A stretch of DNA of 20,425 nucleotides from Methanosarcinales archaeon (GTDB taxonomy: Archaea; Halobacteriota; Methanosarcinia; Methanosarcinales; Methanocomedenaceae). The position numbers and the translations under genes were made by a program. The DNA is taken from positions 1 to 20,425 of the forward strand of contig DAOUWY010000007.1 of NCBI GenBank assembly GCA_030666885.1. Direction: 5' to 3'. Positions 1-8,115 of this stretch are shown piece by piece. The first letter of the stretch is position 1. Every line of letters starts with the position of its first letter. Under the pieces are notes generated by a model. The model was not told where the DNA came from. It did no database searches and saw only the letters and a program-made list of their open reading frames with translations.

Positions 1-1
1 A

Positions 2-148
2 GCTACGAGTGTACCGATGGCACAAGTGGGTGTAATGGTGGCTCATAAGCTGCCAGCAAAGCAGTTGAGGTATATTTTCATTACTATGATGATATATATG
101 AGCCTGAAGATGATCGGAGTATTCGACTGGCTTGGACTGCCGATATAA
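2..148 (+). CDS. C-terminal end of a TauE/SafE (TSUP) family permease, cut by the window start
   Basis: An open frame enters from the left edge and gives 48 residues before TAA at 146-148. It contains GVMVAHKLPAKQLRYIF followed by a hydrophobic stretch. This matches the usual last transmembrane segments of TSUP permeases (PF01925), where a G-x-x-x-A-H-x-L-P-x-K-x-L-R-x-x-F loop precedes the final helix. The family exports sulfite, sulfoacetate or other small organosulfur anions, but the substrate cannot be told from this fragment. It meets cstA tail to tail with 14 bases between the stop codons. The call rests on a short stretch, so another polytopic permease is possible. Confidence 0.68.
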   Translation, partial: ATSVPMAQVGVMVAHKLPAKQLRYIFITMMIYMSLKMIGVFDWLGLPI

Positions 149-162
149 CTGAATTTAAGCTG

Positions 163-1800
163 TTAACTACTCTCCTGGACCCTGCGCCAGCTGGATATGG
201 TCTCAACTACTACAAGAACTGCAAGGATCAGCAGAATGATACTGGTACCTCCAAGTAAATAATCTCCTTCCGGTATGAATTTCAGCGCAAGTATCACCAG
301 TGCGGCAATTGTTGTCAGCAGCATAAAGATACCAGGATATAATGTATATCTTGAGGGCTTTTTCATTCCCACTAGCCATATAGTCACCACAAACAGCGAA
401 AGGGCTGCGATCAACTGGTTTGCTGATCCGAATATAGGCCAGATCTTTATCCAGCTGTTGGTAAGGGCAAGTGCGCCTGCAAGTACTAACAGCACTATAG
501 TAGACACATACCTGTTATCCATAACTGTCAGGCCGAGACCGTTACTTCCAAACAGTTCCGTACCTATGAACCTGCCGAGCCTTGATGCAGTATCCAGTGT
601 GGTCATCACAAAGGTTTTTATCATCATCATGCCAACTACAGTGCCAAGTGTGACTCCGAAGAAGGGGGCTACCAGCTGACCGTAACCAGTACCGAATGTT
701 AATATCCAGCCTTGCTTAAGAAGTTCCGGATAAGGAATAACCGAAGGATCACCGGAAGCCCATTTCAATCCGGCTGTGACTGCCAGTAATGCCAGGATCG
801 CCAGCAGACTTTCTACCAGCATTGCACCGTATCCTACCAATTTTGCATCTGATTCTTTCTCGATCTGTTTAGAACTTGTGCCACTACTGACTAATGAATG
901 AAAACCGGAAATAGCACCGCAGGCAATGGTTACGAACATTATGGGCCATATATATCCCGCGCTGCTGTTGAAACTAATAAAGGCAGGTGTGGTTATTGTA
1001 GGCTGGACAACTGCAATACCAAGCAGTCCAAGACCCAGTCCGATAAAAAGTACATAAGAGGCCAGATAGTCCCTGGGTTGTAGTAGCGTCCATACAGGTA
1101 GTATTGAAGCTATAAATGCATAGACAAGAAGGATCACAACCCAATAATTGAATGCAACATCTGCGGGCAGGCTGATCGGATAGTCCAGGCCGAGATATAT
1201 GAAGATAAAGAGTAATATCAGTCCTATAACTGTTCCAATCCGGGTATCAATATTAAATTTATATCTCATAATCCCCACCACAATTGCAATAGGTATCAAC
1301 ATTATTGTAGGGAGCACAATCTCCGGTTTATTTATCAATGCTTTTGCTGCTACTACGGCAAACACTGCCACAATGAGTATCAGCGTAAGCCAGATAAAGG
1401 CAGCAAAGATCAACTGTGCTCTTTTGCTCATAACATTTCCTGCTACGGTTGCAATGCTCTTACCTTCATGGCGCATAGATGCCACCATTGATGTCATGTC
1501 ATGGACTCCGCCAATAAATATCGAGCCTATAACGATCCATAGAAAGGCCGGTACCCAGCCAAAAAGAGCTGCAGCTACAACCGGACCTATTATAGGACCG
1601 GCGCCTGCGATCGATGAAAAATGATGGCCGAATATGATACCTTTTTTTGTTGGTACATAATCCACATTATCATTCAACATAACTGCCGGTGTTTTATTTG
1701 TATCTGAGATATCCAGTAAATTCGAGATCCTTGATCCGTAGAGTACATATGCTAAATAAAGAAGAAGAATTCCAATAATTGCAATAATAAATGAGTTCAT
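163..1800 (-). CDS. cstA: Carbon starvation protein A (CstA) family transporter
   Basis: A 545-residue polytopic membrane protein of the CstA family (PF02554), which takes up peptides or pyruvate in the bacteria where it has been studied. The substrate in archaea is inferred only. The family signature FGHHFSSIAGAGPIIGPV lies near residues 57-74, and GGVHDMTSMVASMRHEGKSI follows near 97-116. The motif GFHSLVSSGTSSKQIE, near 298-313, is also typical. Hydrophobic segments run almost throughout, with a short charged C-terminus. It is shorter than E. coli CstA (about 700 residues) but similar to many archaeal and Gram-positive members. The ATG is preceded by GGGGGA as a weak ribosome binding site, and by a good BRE/TATA element. 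It stands as a single-gene unit, convergent with the TSUP permease. Confidence 0.95.
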   Translation of the reverse strand: MNSFIIAIIGILLLYLAYVLYGSRISNLLDISDTNKTPAVMLNDNVDYVPTKKGIIFGHHFSSIAGAGPIIGPVVAAALFGWVPAFLWIVIGSIFIGGVHDMTSMVASMRHEGKSIATVAGNVMSKRAQLIFAAFIWLTLILIVAVFAVVAAKALINKPEIVLPTIMLIPIAIVVGIMRYKFNIDTRIGTVIGLILLFIFIYLGLDYPISLPADVAFNYWVVILLVYAFIASILPVWTLLQPRDYLASYVLFIGLGLGLLGIAVVQPTITTPAFISFNSSAGYIWPIMFVTIACGAISGFHSLVSSGTSSKQIEKESDAKLVGYGAMLVESLLAILALLAVTAGLKWASGDPSVIPYPELLKQGWILTFGTGYGQLVAPFFGVTLGTVVGMMMIKTFVMTTLDTASRLGRFIGTELFGSNGLGLTVMDNRYVSTIVLLVLAGALALTNSWIKIWPIFGSANQLIAALSLFVVTIWLVGMKKPSRYTLYPGIFMLLTTIAALVILALKFIPEGDYLLGGTSIILLILAVLVVVETISSWRRVQESS

Positions 1801-1849
1801 ATCAATTCCCCCGCAAATTAATTTTACTGATTAATTTATAATGTATATT

Positions 1850-1866
1850 GGTTATAAATTTTTCGG
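1850..1866 (-). promoter_or_regulatory. Promoter (BRE + TATA) of cstA
   Basis: Read on the minus strand, CCGAAAAATTTATAACC combines a purine-rich BRE (CGAAAA) with a TATA box (TTTATA). The expected start of transcription, about 25 bases downstream, falls near 1830, which leaves a leader of roughly 30 bases containing the GGGGGA ribosome binding site before the ATG at 1800. Confidence 0.6.
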
Positions 1867-2145
1867 TTTTATGGGCCTTGCACATAAATTGATTTTTTTG
1901 TAAGTAAACTGGAAGATGAAATATAAACCCATTAACTGGGCTCTTCAGTCTTTGATACCCATAGAATACAGGGTTTGGGGTGAAGTAGAGGGGTTATCCG
2001 ATAATCTCCAATGATTTCCTTCGTATAATTTAAATATATTAATTCAGTGATTCGTATTTTAAACATATTACGCTTTATGTATGCCTGATGTAAGATTAAA
2101 AACTCAATAAATAAGATAAAGTACGCAAAGTCAATGCAGGAATAA
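1867..2145. other. Intergenic DNA upstream of cstA, no gene seen
   Basis: No frame with coding character was found. The stretch is AT-rich in its middle (about 2020-2120). It ends with an inverted repeat, CGCAAAGT at 2124-2131 and ACTTTGCG at 2145-2152, with 13 bases between, directly before the decayed restriction-modification-like fragment. The same ACTTTGCG word recurs in an intergenic hairpin near 11685-11735. Confidence 0.5.
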
Positions 2146-2418
2146 CTTTGCGAACTTTTAGGTGAATTCGATGAACGGCAGATAAAAATTATTGACGCAC
2201 GGATTGACAGGCTGGTTCATGATTTGTATGGGCTGACAGAGGAGATAAAAGGTGGTGGAAGAGAGGGGTTGAAAAAATTGCAAGGTAAAGAAAGAGGACA
2301 TGGTCTACACCATATGAAAGATAAGCAAAAAAGGAGTATCGCCCCAAACCCCTGGCACCCAAAACCCAGCCATCAATTCCCATTACCCCCCCGTAACTCC
2401 ACAGCCAGGATATTTTAA
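2146..2418 (+). pseudogene. Remnant of a restriction-modification-like protein C-terminus
   Basis: An open frame without a proper start runs from just after the in-frame TAA at 2143-2145 to TAA at 2416-2418. Its first part contains ERQIKIIDARIDRLVHDLYG followed by LTEEIK. The pattern I-D-x-L-V-x-x-L-Y-G-L-T-E-E is the typical ending of Eco57I-type and other type IIG restriction/N6-adenine methyltransferase polypeptides, where it sits a few residues from the C-terminus. Nothing upstream encodes the methyltransferase or nuclease domains, and the frame reads on into about 55 low-complexity, proline- and lysine-rich residues. I read it as the stump of a deleted gene whose stop codon was lost. The family call rests on about 30 residues. 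Confidence 0.5.
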
Positions 2419-2480
2419 CACTAAACAGGGATAATCGTTAAATCTTGAAAAACCCTTTACACTAACATCTGGTGAATAAT

Positions 2481-3536
2481 ATGGAACAGATAGACGAAAA
2501 TCTTCAACTTTTCTCAAATGCACATGGAGTTTCCGGTTACGAAGGCAATATCAGGCAACTACTCGAAGACAAACTAAGACCATACGTTGACAATATCAAA
2601 GTTGACAAGCTTGGTAACCTGATAGCCACACGAAACGGCAGCTCTCCTTCGATCATGATAGCGGCACATATGGACGAAATCGGACTAATGACCAAGTACG
2701 TAGATGACAAAGGATTCGTCCATTTCGTAAAACTGGGCGGCTGGTTCGACCAGACCCTGCACAGCCAGCGGGTAATACTCCACACCGAGTCAGGAGATAT
2801 ATACGGCGTCATCGGAGCAAAACCGCCCCATGCAATGAAGGACGAAGAACGCAAAAAAATGGTAGAAGCCGAAAACATGTTCATTGATATAGGTGCAAAA
2901 GACGACAAAGACGCCGAAGCTATTGGAGTGATCCCGGGAGTCACGATCACCCTGGACCGCCAGTTTGCCCGCCTTGCCAATAACAGGGTCACAGGCAAAT
3001 CATTTGACAACCGGGCCGGTTGTGTACTCATGATCGAAGCCATGCGCATTATAAGTGAACTGGATGTAAAATCAACAATATATGCAGTGGGCACAGTCCA
3101 GGAAGAAGTGGGCCTCAAAGGTGCCAGGACCAGTGCTTTCGGCCTCGACCCTGATCTGGCCCTGGCCGCTGACGTTACAATCTCAGGTGACCACCCCGGT
3201 ATAGAGAAGAAACACAGCACAATTGAAATCGGAAAAGGCCCGGCTATCACCATAGTCGATGCTGCCGGCAGGGGCCTCATTGCCACAGAAAAAGTCATCA
3301 AATGGTTAAAAGAGACCGCAAAACAGCACAACATCGACATCCAGCCTGAAGTTGCGGACGGCGGGACCACAGATGCAACAGCCATATACCTGACCAAATG
3401 CGGCATTCCTACTTCAGTAATAAGTGTTCCTTCAAGATACATCCATTCCCCTGTAGAGGTAGTAGACCTTGAGGATATTAAAAAAGGAGCTGAACTCTTA
3501 GCCAGGGCTATAGAAAGTGCTGCAAAATTCTTCTGA
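2481..3536 (+). CDS. M42 family metallo-aminopeptidase (glutamyl aminopeptidase/endoglucanase-like)
   Basis: A cytosolic dinuclear-metal aminopeptidase of family M42, whose archaeal members form dodecameric TET particles that trim peptides from the proteasome. From the ATG at 2481 it is 351 residues, the usual length. All metal and catalytic residues are visible (numbering from this ATG): His63 and Asp65 in AAHMDEIGLM, the bridging Asp176 in KSFDNRAG, Glu208/Glu209 in QEEVGLKGA, Asp231 in AADVTISGDHPG and His322 in SRYIHSPVEV. A GTG at 2472 is in frame, but it lies inside the GGTGA at 2471-2475, which is well placed as the ribosome binding site for the ATG, so the ATG is preferred. It begins a plus-strand gene row and lies 37 bases before the antiporter gene. 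Substrate preference (Glu/Asp or Leu) is not readable. Confidence 0.93.
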   Translation: MEQIDENLQLFSNAHGVSGYEGNIRQLLEDKLRPYVDNIKVDKLGNLIATRNGSSPSIMIAAHMDEIGLMTKYVDDKGFVHFVKLGGWFDQTLHSQRVILHTESGDIYGVIGAKPPHAMKDEERKKMVEAENMFIDIGAKDDKDAEAIGVIPGVTITLDRQFARLANNRVTGKSFDNRAGCVLMIEAMRIISELDVKSTIYAVGTVQEEVGLKGARTSAFGLDPDLALAADVTISGDHPGIEKKHSTIEIGKGPAITIVDAAGRGLIATEKVIKWLKETAKQHNIDIQPEVADGGTTDATAIYLTKCGIPTSVISVPSRYIHSPVEVVDLEDIKKGAELLARAIESAAKFF

Positions 3537-3573
3537 ATATTCACAATGAAAAACAATAAAGGTGACCTGAAGG

Positions 3574-5415
3574 ATGGCTGAAGCCACATATATTCTCGGC
3601 ATCCTGGCAGTCGTCCTTTTAATGGGTATTGGAGGACAGCTTTTAGGCAAGTTCCTGAAGATGCCCAGTATAGTTTTCCTGCTCCTTTTCGGCATAATCC
3701 TGGGACCGGAAGGACTGGAAATTGTGGATATGACCGGTTTTGAAAATGAACTGGAAGCCATTGTTGCACTTTCAGTGGCAATAATAATATTCGATGGTGG
3801 ACTGCAGATAAATATCAGGCATATCAGGACACTCCAAAGGAATATTCTTAACATAATAACCATCGGAGTATTGATCACATTCACCGGGGCATCGATCACA
3901 GCTTATTATCTTCTGGATATAGAGCCAGGCATGGCTATGTTATTCGGTGCACTGGTCTGTGCCACCGGTCCCACGGTCATAACGCCACTGGTAAAACAGA
4001 TCCATGTAAACCGGAAGATCAGCAAGATACTTGAGACAGAGGGCGTACTGAACGATCCCATCAGTGTAATTCTTGCAGCATTGATATTTGAATGGATATT
4101 GGTGGACATATCCGGGATAAGTGCACTGGGATACATGGCAATCAAAATTGGCATGGGATCGATTCTTGGGGTGTTCGGAGGAATATTACTTGCATATATC
4201 CTGCAAAACTTTTCCATGGTCACAGCCCAGTATGCACGTATATTCACTTTGACAATGGTACTGCTTACATTCACGTTTGCCGAAATATTCGGGGAAGGTT
4301 CCGGAATACTGGCCGTGGCCATACTTGGACTGATCATTGGTTCCACAGAAATTGCCCACAAAGAATCGATAAAAGAGTTCAAAGGCGATCTGGTAATAAT
4401 ACTGCTTTCCATAATCTTCATTCTTCTGGCCGCCATGATACGTTTTGAATATATCTGGAATATCGGCATGATGGGTGTTGCAGTGATCCTGATATTATTA
4501 TTCGTGATCAGGCCCACAGCGATTATGGCATCTACCTTTAATTCAATGCTATCGTTTAAGGAAAAAACCTTTATTTCAGTTATATCACCCCGTGGCGTTG
4601 TACCTGCATCCATGGTTACTTATTTTGCCATACGGATCAAGGGATTGAACGGCACTGCAGACGGGGTGGATGTGCTTGTAGGACTGGTATTTCTGACTGT
4701 GATCTTCTCGGTCCTGCTGCCCGGCATCTTTGCCGGAACCCTTGCAAGAAAATTAGGAGTGATACCAATGGAAATATTGATCATAGGAGGGGGAGGGGTG
4801 GGCAGGGAGCTCGCCCAGAGATTTGATAAACGCGGTGAAAATGTGGTAATAGTTGATACTGATGAAAGTAACTGCCAGAAGGTCATGGAACTGGGAATAA
4901 AGGCAGTCCAGGGCGACGGCAATGACCTGAATGTACTTGAAAAGGCCGGTATCAGGCATGCTAAATATATAGTAGCAACTACGGACAAGGATAATGTTAA
5001 CCTGCTGGCATGCCAGATAGCGAAAAGCAAATTCGGTTTTTCCAGTAACATGCTGGTTGCCAGGGTGAACGACAAGAACAACATCCCGCTGTTCTCTGAA
5101 ATGGGGATCAGGTCAATGAGTCCTATAAATTCCGCAGCCATTATTCTTGAGAACATGGTAGGACGCCATGACCTATTCACTATGTGCGAAGTAGGTACGG
5201 AAGGCGATATCATAGAGGTAATAATCAGCAATCCCAGGATCGTAGGCAAGGCTATAAAAGACGTTGAGGTCCCAAAAAATAGTCTTATCGTGCTGGTACG
5301 GCGTGGGGAGCTGTCCATTATTGCCCACGGGGACACTATGCTTGAAGACGGCGACCATGTCACAATTATCGGTCGTTCCGGAGCAGCAGCAGAGGCTGCC
5401 AGTATCCTGCAGTGA
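3574..5415 (+). CDS. NhaP-type cation:proton antiporter with C-terminal TrkA-N/TrkA-C (RCK) module
   Basis: A 613-residue inner-membrane antiporter of the CPA1/NhaP type. Residues 1 to about 392 form roughly a dozen hydrophobic segments and include FDGGL (Asp74), ATGPTVITPL (130-139) and EGVLNDP, with the Asn160-Asp161 pair characteristic of CPA1 exchangers. From Met399 a soluble part follows. It has a Rossmann TrkA-N domain with GGGGVGRELA and the ribose-binding acid in VVIVDTD (about 428), then a TrkA-C ligand domain to the C-terminus (about 535-613). The module normally gates transport by binding NAD(H) or a nucleotide; the ion (Na+ or K+) is not readable. AAGGTGA lies 7 bases before the ATG. 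A strong internal start signal lies at the domain boundary and is listed separately. The gene's stop is followed almost at once by the ATP-grasp gene. Confidence 0.93.
   Translation: MAEATYILGILAVVLLMGIGGQLLGKFLKMPSIVFLLLFGIILGPEGLEIVDMTGFENELEAIVALSVAIIIFDGGLQINIRHIRTLQRNILNIITIGVLITFTGASITAYYLLDIEPGMAMLFGALVCATGPTVITPLVKQIHVNRKISKILETEGVLNDPISVILAALIFEWILVDISGISALGYMAIKIGMGSILGVFGGILLAYILQNFSMVTAQYARIFTLTMVLLTFTFAEIFGEGSGILAVAILGLIIGSTEIAHKESIKEFKGDLVIILLSIIFILLAAMIRFEYIWNIGMMGVAVILILLFVIRPTAIMASTFNSMLSFKEKTFISVISPRGVVPASMVTYFAIRIKGLNGTADGVDVLVGLVFLTVIFSVLLPGIFAGTLARKLGVIPMEILIIGGGGVGRELAQRFDKRGENVVIVDTDESNCQKVMELGIKAVQGDGNDLNVLEKAGIRHAKYIVATTDKDNVNLLACQIAKSKFGFSSNMLVARVNDKNNIPLFSEMGIRSMSPINSAAIILENMVGRHDLFTMCEVGTEGDIIEVIISNPRIVGKAIKDVEVPKNSLIVLVRRGELSIIAHGDTMLEDGDHVTIIGRSGAAAEAASILQ
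4754..4770 (+). promoter_or_regulatory. Internal ribosome binding site and ATG at the antiporter/RCK boundary
   Basis: The sequence TAGGAGTGATACCAATG contains GGAGTGAT, one base short of the ideal archaeal GGAGGTGAT, four bases before an in-frame ATG at 4768-4770. Translation from here would give a 215-residue soluble protein (4768-5415) starting MEILIIGGGGVG, exactly the natural start of a TrkA-N domain. The archaeal channel MthK is known to use such an internal start to supply free RCK subunits. That the same happens here is inference. Confidence 0.5.
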
Positions 5416-5429
5416 GCCAGTGGTCAAAT

Positions 5430-6605
5430 ATGAAGGTTCTGGTAATAGGGGTCAATACGCGCCACATCGCCTGTTCTGCAAGCCGGGCCGGCTATACGGT
5501 ATATACACTGGGCAGGTTCAATGATGTGGACCTAAAAGCCTGCTCTGACAGGTCACTAATTCACGACATGCCTGATGTCCATGATCAGGACCTGCCGGAA
5601 CTTGCACTATCCTTCAGGACACTTCTTCCAGTTGATTTTATTGTGTTGGGACCTGGGTTCGAACACCTGGGTGACTGGGTGGAAGAAATAACCCTGGGAA
5701 ATGTTCCTGTACTCAATAATCCAACCCATATTTTTAATAAAATTTCTGATAAGGCCTGGCTGGCAGAAAAGTTAAAGATCCTTAACCTGCCTCACCCTTT
5801 TACAACTCCACTGGATTGCCTTGATACACCTGAAGACTGGACTGGTGGATATCCAGCCATTATTAAACCAAGGTTAGGGGCCGGTGGAATGGAAAACATG
5901 TTGGTGAGTGATCTAAAAGACCTTGAAATGATAATGGCCGTGCCTGAGTGTGGACAATACCTGCTCCAGGAATACATTAAAGGCACTGTGGCAAGCGTAT
6001 CTATTATATCTACAGGTAAGCAAGCTGTTGCTATTGCTGTTAATGAACAGCTTGCCGGGGTTGATACGCTCACAAGGATGCCTTTTGCATATTGTGGTAA
6101 TATAACGCCTTACTTATCTGATCATAATGAATGGATGCGTAAAACTTCCATGAACCTGGCAATGGAACTGGAATTGGTCGGCTCGAATGGGGTGGATTTC
6201 ATAATAACTGATAAAGGACCTGTCGTCCTTGAGGTTAACCCCCGGTTCCAGGGAAGCATTGATACAGTTGAACACTCTGCCGGGCTCAACATTTTCCGGC
6301 TGCACCATGAATCTTTCCAGGGAAAGTTGCCCGTGTGCGGGGACAAACAATGCTTTTCCATCAAGACAATATTCTTTGCCCCGCAAAGGCTTGTTATGGA
6401 AAAAAAGGTATATGATTATTTAGTTCAATGCTATAATGAGGGTACGGCTGCCGATGTCCCTTCTGAAGGAACTGTGTGTGAAAAAGACGAACCGGTAGTA
6501 TCGTTATTATCAAATGGTAACAGCAAGACGGAAGTTGTCAGACAGGCAGAGCAGCTTGTTAGTGGTCTAATTGACATTATTGAAGATACTCACTCGGAAG
6601 TTTAA
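5430..6605 (+). CDS. ATP-grasp superfamily carboxylate-amine ligase (COG2232-like)
   Basis: A soluble ligase of the ATP-grasp fold, 391 residues from the ATG at 5430. The N-terminal Rossmann-like pre-ATP-grasp domain starts MKVLVIGVNTRHIACSASRA. The ATP-binding part has GGYPAIIKPRLGAGGMEN (about 139-156), with the conserved lysine in IIKP, and LLQEYIKG (about 178-185). The metal-binding end has VVLEVNPRFQGSID (about 265-278). It resembles the archaeal group described as predicted ATP-dependent carboligases (COG2232) more than biotin carboxylase or the tyramine-glutamate ligase MfnD, but the substrates are unknown. A GTG at 5412 overlaps the antiporter stop and is in frame; the ATG is preferred because it opens the conserved first beta strand. 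The gene is probably translated together with the antiporter. Confidence 0.85.
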   Translation: MKVLVIGVNTRHIACSASRAGYTVYTLGRFNDVDLKACSDRSLIHDMPDVHDQDLPELALSFRTLLPVDFIVLGPGFEHLGDWVEEITLGNVPVLNNPTHIFNKISDKAWLAEKLKILNLPHPFTTPLDCLDTPEDWTGGYPAIIKPRLGAGGMENMLVSDLKDLEMIMAVPECGQYLLQEYIKGTVASVSIISTGKQAVAIAVNEQLAGVDTLTRMPFAYCGNITPYLSDHNEWMRKTSMNLAMELELVGSNGVDFIITDKGPVVLEVNPRFQGSIDTVEHSAGLNIFRLHHESFQGKLPVCGDKQCFSIKTIFFAPQRLVMEKKVYDYLVQCYNEGTAADVPSEGTVCEKDEPVVSLLSNGNSKTEVVRQAEQLVSGLIDIIEDTHSEV

Positions 6606-6644
6606 TGTCTTTATAGCACACAATTAGGGTGAAGGTGAATAATT

Positions 6645-7133
6645 TTGGTAAACCTGGATGATCCGGTAATTCAAGGTCTTTTATTGAATTTGGTTGGAGA
6701 AGATGGAATAGACGTTGTCCTGAACATGCCTGATGGAGAAATTACTGATGATGGGGTAGCTGAAATAACGAAAGTCCCACTGAACATTGTACGGAGAACT
6801 CTTTATATTCTTTTTGAAAATAGGCTTGCCACATACAGGCGCGAGAGGAATAAGGATAGTGGCTGGCTTACATACTTGTGGAAGATAGACCTTAATGGCA
6901 TTAATGAATTGCTTGAAGCTGAAACTGAAAAATTCATTCGAAATCTAACGACCAAGCTTGAATTTGAAAATGATAATATGTTCTATGTTTGCAAGAATAA
7001 TTGTGGTAGATTTGTATTTGATATTGTAGCTGAGTTGGAGTTTTTATGTCCGAATTGTGGTGATGATGTGGTCTTTGAGGACAATGAAATTGTCAAGCAG
7101 ACCTTGAAAAAGCGGATCGATGAGTTGACATAA
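6645..7133 (+). CDS. tfe: Transcription factor E (TFE alpha subunit)
   Basis: A 162-residue archaeal homologue of TFIIE-alpha, which helps TBP and TFB open promoters and stabilises the RNA polymerase clamp. Residues 1 to about 90 form the winged helix (GEITDDGVAEITKVPLNIVRRTLYILFENRLATYRR). A linker helix follows, then a zinc ribbon with Cys116, Cys120, Cys135 and Cys138 (YVCKNNCG and FLCPNCG). The start is TTG at 6645, supported by AAGGTGA at 6632-6638 with a six-base gap; no in-frame ATG lies near. The gene lies 39 bases after the ATP-grasp gene and only two bases before the HD-domain gene, so the three are likely one transcript. Length and domain order are normal for the family. Confidence 0.94.
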   Translation: MVNLDDPVIQGLLLNLVGEDGIDVVLNMPDGEITDDGVAEITKVPLNIVRRTLYILFENRLATYRRERNKDSGWLTYLWKIDLNGINELLEAETEKFIRNLTTKLEFENDNMFYVCKNNCGRFVFDIVAELEFLCPNCGDDVVFEDNEIVKQTLKKRIDELT

Positions 7134-7135
7134 GC

Positions 7136-7651
7136 TTGATACCTGATAAAAACGCTGCTATTGAATTGCTTAGGCAAACCGGATGCAGTGATAGTGTAAT
7201 TAGTCACAGCATAGTGGTTTCAGATTATGCCAGGAAACTGGCTGAGAAAATCCATCAAAACGGGTATGCTGTAGATATCGAACTTGTGCTAATTGGAGCA
7301 CTACTTCACGATATCGGCCGATCACGAACACACGATATAAGGCATGGGGTGGAAGGGGTTATTCTGGCAAAGGAATTCGGGCTTGATGATAAGATAGTTG
7401 ACATTATCAGGACCCATATTGGTGCAGGGATTACACCAGAGGATACTGTTTCATTGGGTTTACCGCCAGATAGGTATATTCCTTTAACCCTGGAAGAAAA
7501 GATAGTGGCCCATGCAGATAACCTGGTTGAAGATGAAACGACTGTCTCTATATCAGAAAAGGTGGAAATCCTCAGTAAAAAAGGGCGCGAGGAAAATATC
7601 ATTGAAAGAATTATCCACTTAAACAATGAGATTGAAAATATGATCAATTAA
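7136..7651 (+). CDS. HD-domain phosphohydrolase (TIGR00295-like)
   Basis: A 171-residue single-domain HD protein. The metal site is complete: His24 in SHSIVVSDYA, His58-Asp59 in GALLHDIGRS and Asp128 in VAHADNL, as in HDIG-type metal-dependent phosphohydrolases. The archaeal group TIGR00295 has this length and the ending AHADNLVE; its substrate is unknown. The only plausible start is TTG at 7136, two bases after the tfe stop, because no ATG or GTG occurs in frame until far inside the domain. No strong ribosome binding site is seen, so translation probably depends on ribosomes finishing tfe. Its stop overlaps the stop of the convergent helix-turn-helix gene by four bases (TTAA). Confidence 0.85.
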   Translation: MIPDKNAAIELLRQTGCSDSVISHSIVVSDYARKLAEKIHQNGYAVDIELVLIGALLHDIGRSRTHDIRHGVEGVILAKEFGLDDKIVDIIRTHIGAGITPEDTVSLGLPPDRYIPLTLEEKIVAHADNLVEDETTVSISEKVEILSKKGREENIIERIIHLNNEIENMIN

Positions 7652-8049
7652 AGGTTTTCGGGATCGTTTTTAAGTACTGCACTCCACCACCATTCTGCCA
7701 TGTCTTTAAGGTCTTTGCTGAATTGTCCGGAAAGTCTGTATTCACCGTTCTTGTTGCTTATAAGGCCAGCTCCGAGTAGTTTATTCCTCATTGAATAGAA
7801 TGAAGCTTTTCCCACACCTAATTCTTCTGAGATCTCTTTCCATTCATTTGTTTTTACCGGGTCTTTTTTTGTCTGCCTTTCTTCAATAAGTATAAGAAAT
7901 TTTTGACCCCTTGCAGCTGATTTTTCTTCCTGGAAGATACGTCGCATCAGATCATAATATGGGTCTCGGGAACGCGTTATCCGGGTATTTGATTCAGAGC
8001 GTACTATTATTGTAGTTGAGGTTCTCGGAGCATCTTTTACAAGGGTCAT
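7648..8049 (-). CDS. Winged-helix DNA-binding protein, archaeal, function unknown
   Basis: A 133-residue protein with a basic N-terminus rich in Ser, Thr and Arg, then a winged-helix-like region near residues 65-108 (EWKEISEELGVGKASFYSMR followed by NKLLGAGLISNKNGEYRL). This reads as helix-turn-helix with a short wing and is likely a DNA-binding regulator. The C-terminus is Trp-rich (AEWWWSAVL). A named family is not recognised. No ribosome binding site is evident before the ATG, but a TATA-like element about 40 bases upstream suggests a short-leader transcript. It is followed tail to tail by the HD gene and lies 66 bases downstream of the DUF2551 gene, also on the minus strand. Two copies of a TCGC(C)TATTG word in inverted orientation flank its TATA, which hints at autoregulation. 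Confidence 0.75.
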   Translation of the reverse strand: MTLVKDAPRTSTTIIVRSESNTRITRSRDPYYDLMRRIFQEEKSAARGQKFLILIEERQTKKDPVKTNEWKEISEELGVGKASFYSMRNKLLGAGLISNKNGEYRLSGQFSKDLKDMAEWWWSAVLKNDPENL

Positions 8050-8068
8050 TTATTTTATTCCATGCTTC

Positions 8069-8108
8069 GCTATTGGGATTTTACTTTTAAATAAAACGTT
8101 AGCAATAG
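8069..8108 (-). promoter_or_regulatory. Promoter region with flanking inverted repeat, upstream of the winged-helix gene
   Basis: On the minus strand, AACGTTTTATTTAAAAG gives a TATA-like box near 8085-8095, placing transcription about 15 bases before the ATG at 8049. CTATTG at 8070-8075 and CAATAG at 8103-8108 form an inverted repeat around it. With one gap the arms extend to TCGC(C)TATTG. An operator for the gene's own product is a guess. Confidence 0.35.
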
Positions 8109-8115
8109 GCGATAC

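Noticed and set aside
1199..1624. 141-residue plus-strand frame opposite cstA
   Set aside because: Shadow of the CstA reading frame; no independent coding signal.
2189..2383. 64-residue minus-strand frame in the intergenic region before the M42 gene
   Set aside because: It is antisense to the restriction-modification-like remnant, which has a recognisable motif; this frame has none.
2537..3781. 414-residue minus-strand frame opposite the M42 gene
   Set aside because: It lies antisense to a gene with every catalytic motif of M42, has no motif of its own and is Ser/Pro-rich in the way of antisense shadows.
3906..5363. Long minus-strand frames opposite the antiporter gene
   Set aside because: They mirror a well-supported membrane protein and RCK domain, have no ribosome binding site and no recognisable motif.
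5653..5675. GGGTTCGAAC, resembling a tRNA T-arm
   Set aside because: It lies inside the ATP-grasp coding frame and no acceptor, D or anticodon arm fits around it.
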